Shown: positions 5,646 through 6,924 of the stretch, in pieces
How positions within the stretch are numbered: position 1 is the first letter of the stretch
How the letters are laid out: each line of letters begins with the position of its first letter
Source of the DNA: Anaerolineae bacterium
GTDB taxonomy: Bacteria > Chloroflexota > Anaerolineae > Aggregatilineales > Aggregatilineaceae
Reading direction: 5' to 3'
Assembly (NCBI GenBank): GCA_016929355.1
Contig: JAFGJA010000527.1
Location: 1-6,924 of the forward strand
Length of the DNA stretch: 6,924 nucleotides
Translations under genes and position numbers: made by a program
The notes under the pieces: generated by a model
Told to the model about the DNA's origin: nothing
What the model saw: the letters and a program-made list of their open reading frames with translations, nothing else
Databases searched by the model: none

Positions 5646-6924
5646 TCACTTTGCCGCCCGGTATAATTCCCGCGCCCGCTTGAGTCGGTCCGCGCTATCA
5701 TCCAGCCCGCCAGGGCGGTTACGGACCAACCACAACGCGCGATATTCCGTTTCGATAGCGTCCAGATCAGCGATCATATCATCCGCGCGTAACAAACTGG
5801 CCTCATCCAGCATGAACAAAGCGCGCTTAGCCCCATGCCGCAGCAATTGCGCGGCATTGGCAAATTCGCGGGCGATCAGATCGGCATCAGGTCCCGCCAT
5901 CTTCGCCTGATCGAGCACTGCTATAATCGTATCAATGGTGCTGATCGTATCGCGCAAGGCATCCACTGACACAGCTAAACCGCGCAAAATCTCGTCCGAC
6001 ATCTGATACACATTAAAAAGCAGGCTGCTATTAGGCGGTGCAAACCCCGGCTTCTGATATACATTGCCAAGATCATACGCCAAACGGCCCATGACATGCG
6101 CCTCATCATGAAAAGCAAAGGCATCCAATACCGCCGGGAGATCGATCTCCGTGTTAGGCGCGGCGGCCCAACTCAACGCCGCCCCATACGCAAAGCCCAG
6201 GTAACTCACTGATAGGGTCTGCCAATGCCCATTATCGCCCCAATCCGTATTCAAAACGCCAATTGCGCCGTGTTTAAGACCGTTTTCAACCGCGTTACGA
6301 ATATTGCCGGTGCAGTTATCCGTGCGCCCAGCAATCGTGTTCCAACTGGATGTGCCCGGACACACGTAAAACGGCACGCCGGAATCCGCGAATAATTTCG
6401 TTTTGCCGGGGAAGTCGTGATCCGCCTCGTAACCCCACTCCAACGCAACCGTATCTTTAGGGATTTCCGGCACAAGGTCGGGATACTGGTTGATGATGTC
6501 GCCCCAAAATTGCATCGTCAGGCCGTGCGCTTTGACCAATTCGTAAATTTTGCGGACGAAATCCAGGTATACGCGCCCTTTGCCCTGCTGCGCGACCATT
6601 GCCTTGCTGCGCCCTTGACCAAGATCGAATGTTTCATCCGCGCCCACGTTGAACATAGTGCTGGTGAAATTGGGCAGCAGTTCGGTGAATAATTCGCTCA
6701 GGAAGGGAATCGTTTCCGGTACGGCAGGCGACAGGCTGAAGGGAGGCAGGACCGATCCCCAGGGAGCGATAAAATCCGTTTCCATTTCAGCCATGTGTTT
6801 GTAAGATTCGTGTTCAAACCAGCGATGCATGTGCCCGAAACTGTTCTGATTCGGCACCAGATCGATATGGCGCGCGCGGCAGTACGCATCAAGTTCCAGA
6901 ATTTCCTCGGCGGTGATAGGAGAA
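5646..6924 (-). CDS. GH20-type beta-N-acetylhexosaminidase, C-terminal part (5' end outside window)
   Basis: The frame is open from the right edge to a TGA at 5648-5646, with 425 residues visible. The GTG at 6857 is internal and not the start. The first visible residues, ITAEEILELDAYCRARHIDL, lead into VPNQNSFGHMHRWFEH, the strand/loop before the active site in GH20 (beta/alpha)8 barrels. The catalytic Asp-Glu pair is in FNVGADETFDLGQGRS, with Asp at codon 6638-6636 and Glu at 6635-6633. GH20 enzymes use this pair for substrate-assisted release of terminal GlcNAc or GalNAc. Further GH20-like sites are FWGD (before IINQYPD), ALEWGY, PGTSSWN, and LNTDWGDNGHWQ with its sugar-stacking Trp. A mostly helical C-terminal domain of about 190 residues ends in a WLVRNRPGGLDDS motif, as in a GH20 subgroup with this extension. 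Whether it has a signal peptide cannot be seen. Likely substrates are N-acetylated amino sugars from glycans or wall fragments, by inference. The family is fairly certain and the exact substrate is not. Confidence 0.85.
   Translation of the reverse strand, partial: SPITAEEILELDAYCRARHIDLVPNQNSFGHMHRWFEHESYKHMAEMETDFIAPWGSVLPPFSLSPAVPETIPFLSELFTELLPNFTSTMFNVGADETFDLGQGRSKAMVAQQGKGRVYLDFVRKIYELVKAHGLTMQFWGDIINQYPDLVPEIPKDTVALEWGYEADHDFPGKTKLFADSGVPFYVCPGTSSWNTIAGRTDNCTGNIRNAVENGLKHGAIGVLNTDWGDNGHWQTLSVSYLGFAYGAALSWAAAPNTEIDLPAVLDAFAFHDEAHVMGRLAYDLGNVYQKPGFAPPNSSLLFNVYQMSDEILRGLAVSVDALRDTISTIDTIIAVLDQAKMAGPDADLIAREFANAAQLLRHGAKRALFMLDEASLLRADDMIADLDAIETEYRALWLVRNRPGGLDDSADRLKRARELYRAAK

Noticed and set aside
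6855..6857. GTG at 6857 as start of the GH20 gene
   Set aside because: The frame continues to the window edge and the upstream residues (EEILELDAYCRARHIDL) match the conserved GH20 barrel, so the true start lies outside.

Overview
The window (about 50% GC by eye) reads as a bacterial chromosome segment. I lean towards a Chloroflexota lineage (Anaerolineae-like). The reasons are the Pro/Thr/Ser-rich stalk linkers, the secreted PA14/SH3b protein, and the sensor kinases with poorly conserved H-boxes. This is a style-based inference, since the window has no marker gene. No tRNA, rRNA, CRISPR array, insertion sequence or integration site is visible.

Layout from left to right: (1) the 3' end of a plus-strand gene with a TolB/PD40-type beta-propeller repeat (1-345). 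(2) A compact minus-strand cluster, 3465 to 349, transcribed right to left. It holds a PAS-histidine-kinase-like protein, a degenerate paralogue-like partner with no ATP-binding motifs, and a membrane-anchored ComEA-like DNA-binding protein with a duplicated SLBB domain. Gaps of 14 and 28 nt suggest one transcript, and a plausible sigma70-type promoter lies just upstream at 3500-3527. (3) A minus-strand gene for a secreted protein with two PA14 and three SH3b domains (5519-3687). It has its own promoter (5561-5589) and a good intrinsic terminator (3597-3639). (4) The 3' part of a minus-strand GH20-type beta-N-acetylhexosaminidase gene that runs off the right edge (6924-5646).

Functionally, the right half concerns extracellular or envelope glycans: an amino-sugar hydrolase next to a glycan- or wall-binding surface protein. 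The left half couples unusual signalling proteins to a DNA-uptake-type protein. The most notable point is the kinase pair. The first protein has intact N, G1, F and G2 ATP-binding boxes but Ser where the phospho-accepting His should be. The second keeps the overall architecture but has lost both the His and every ATP-binding motif. No clearly new system such as a defence island, retron or mobile element is evident, and most of the window is ordinary.
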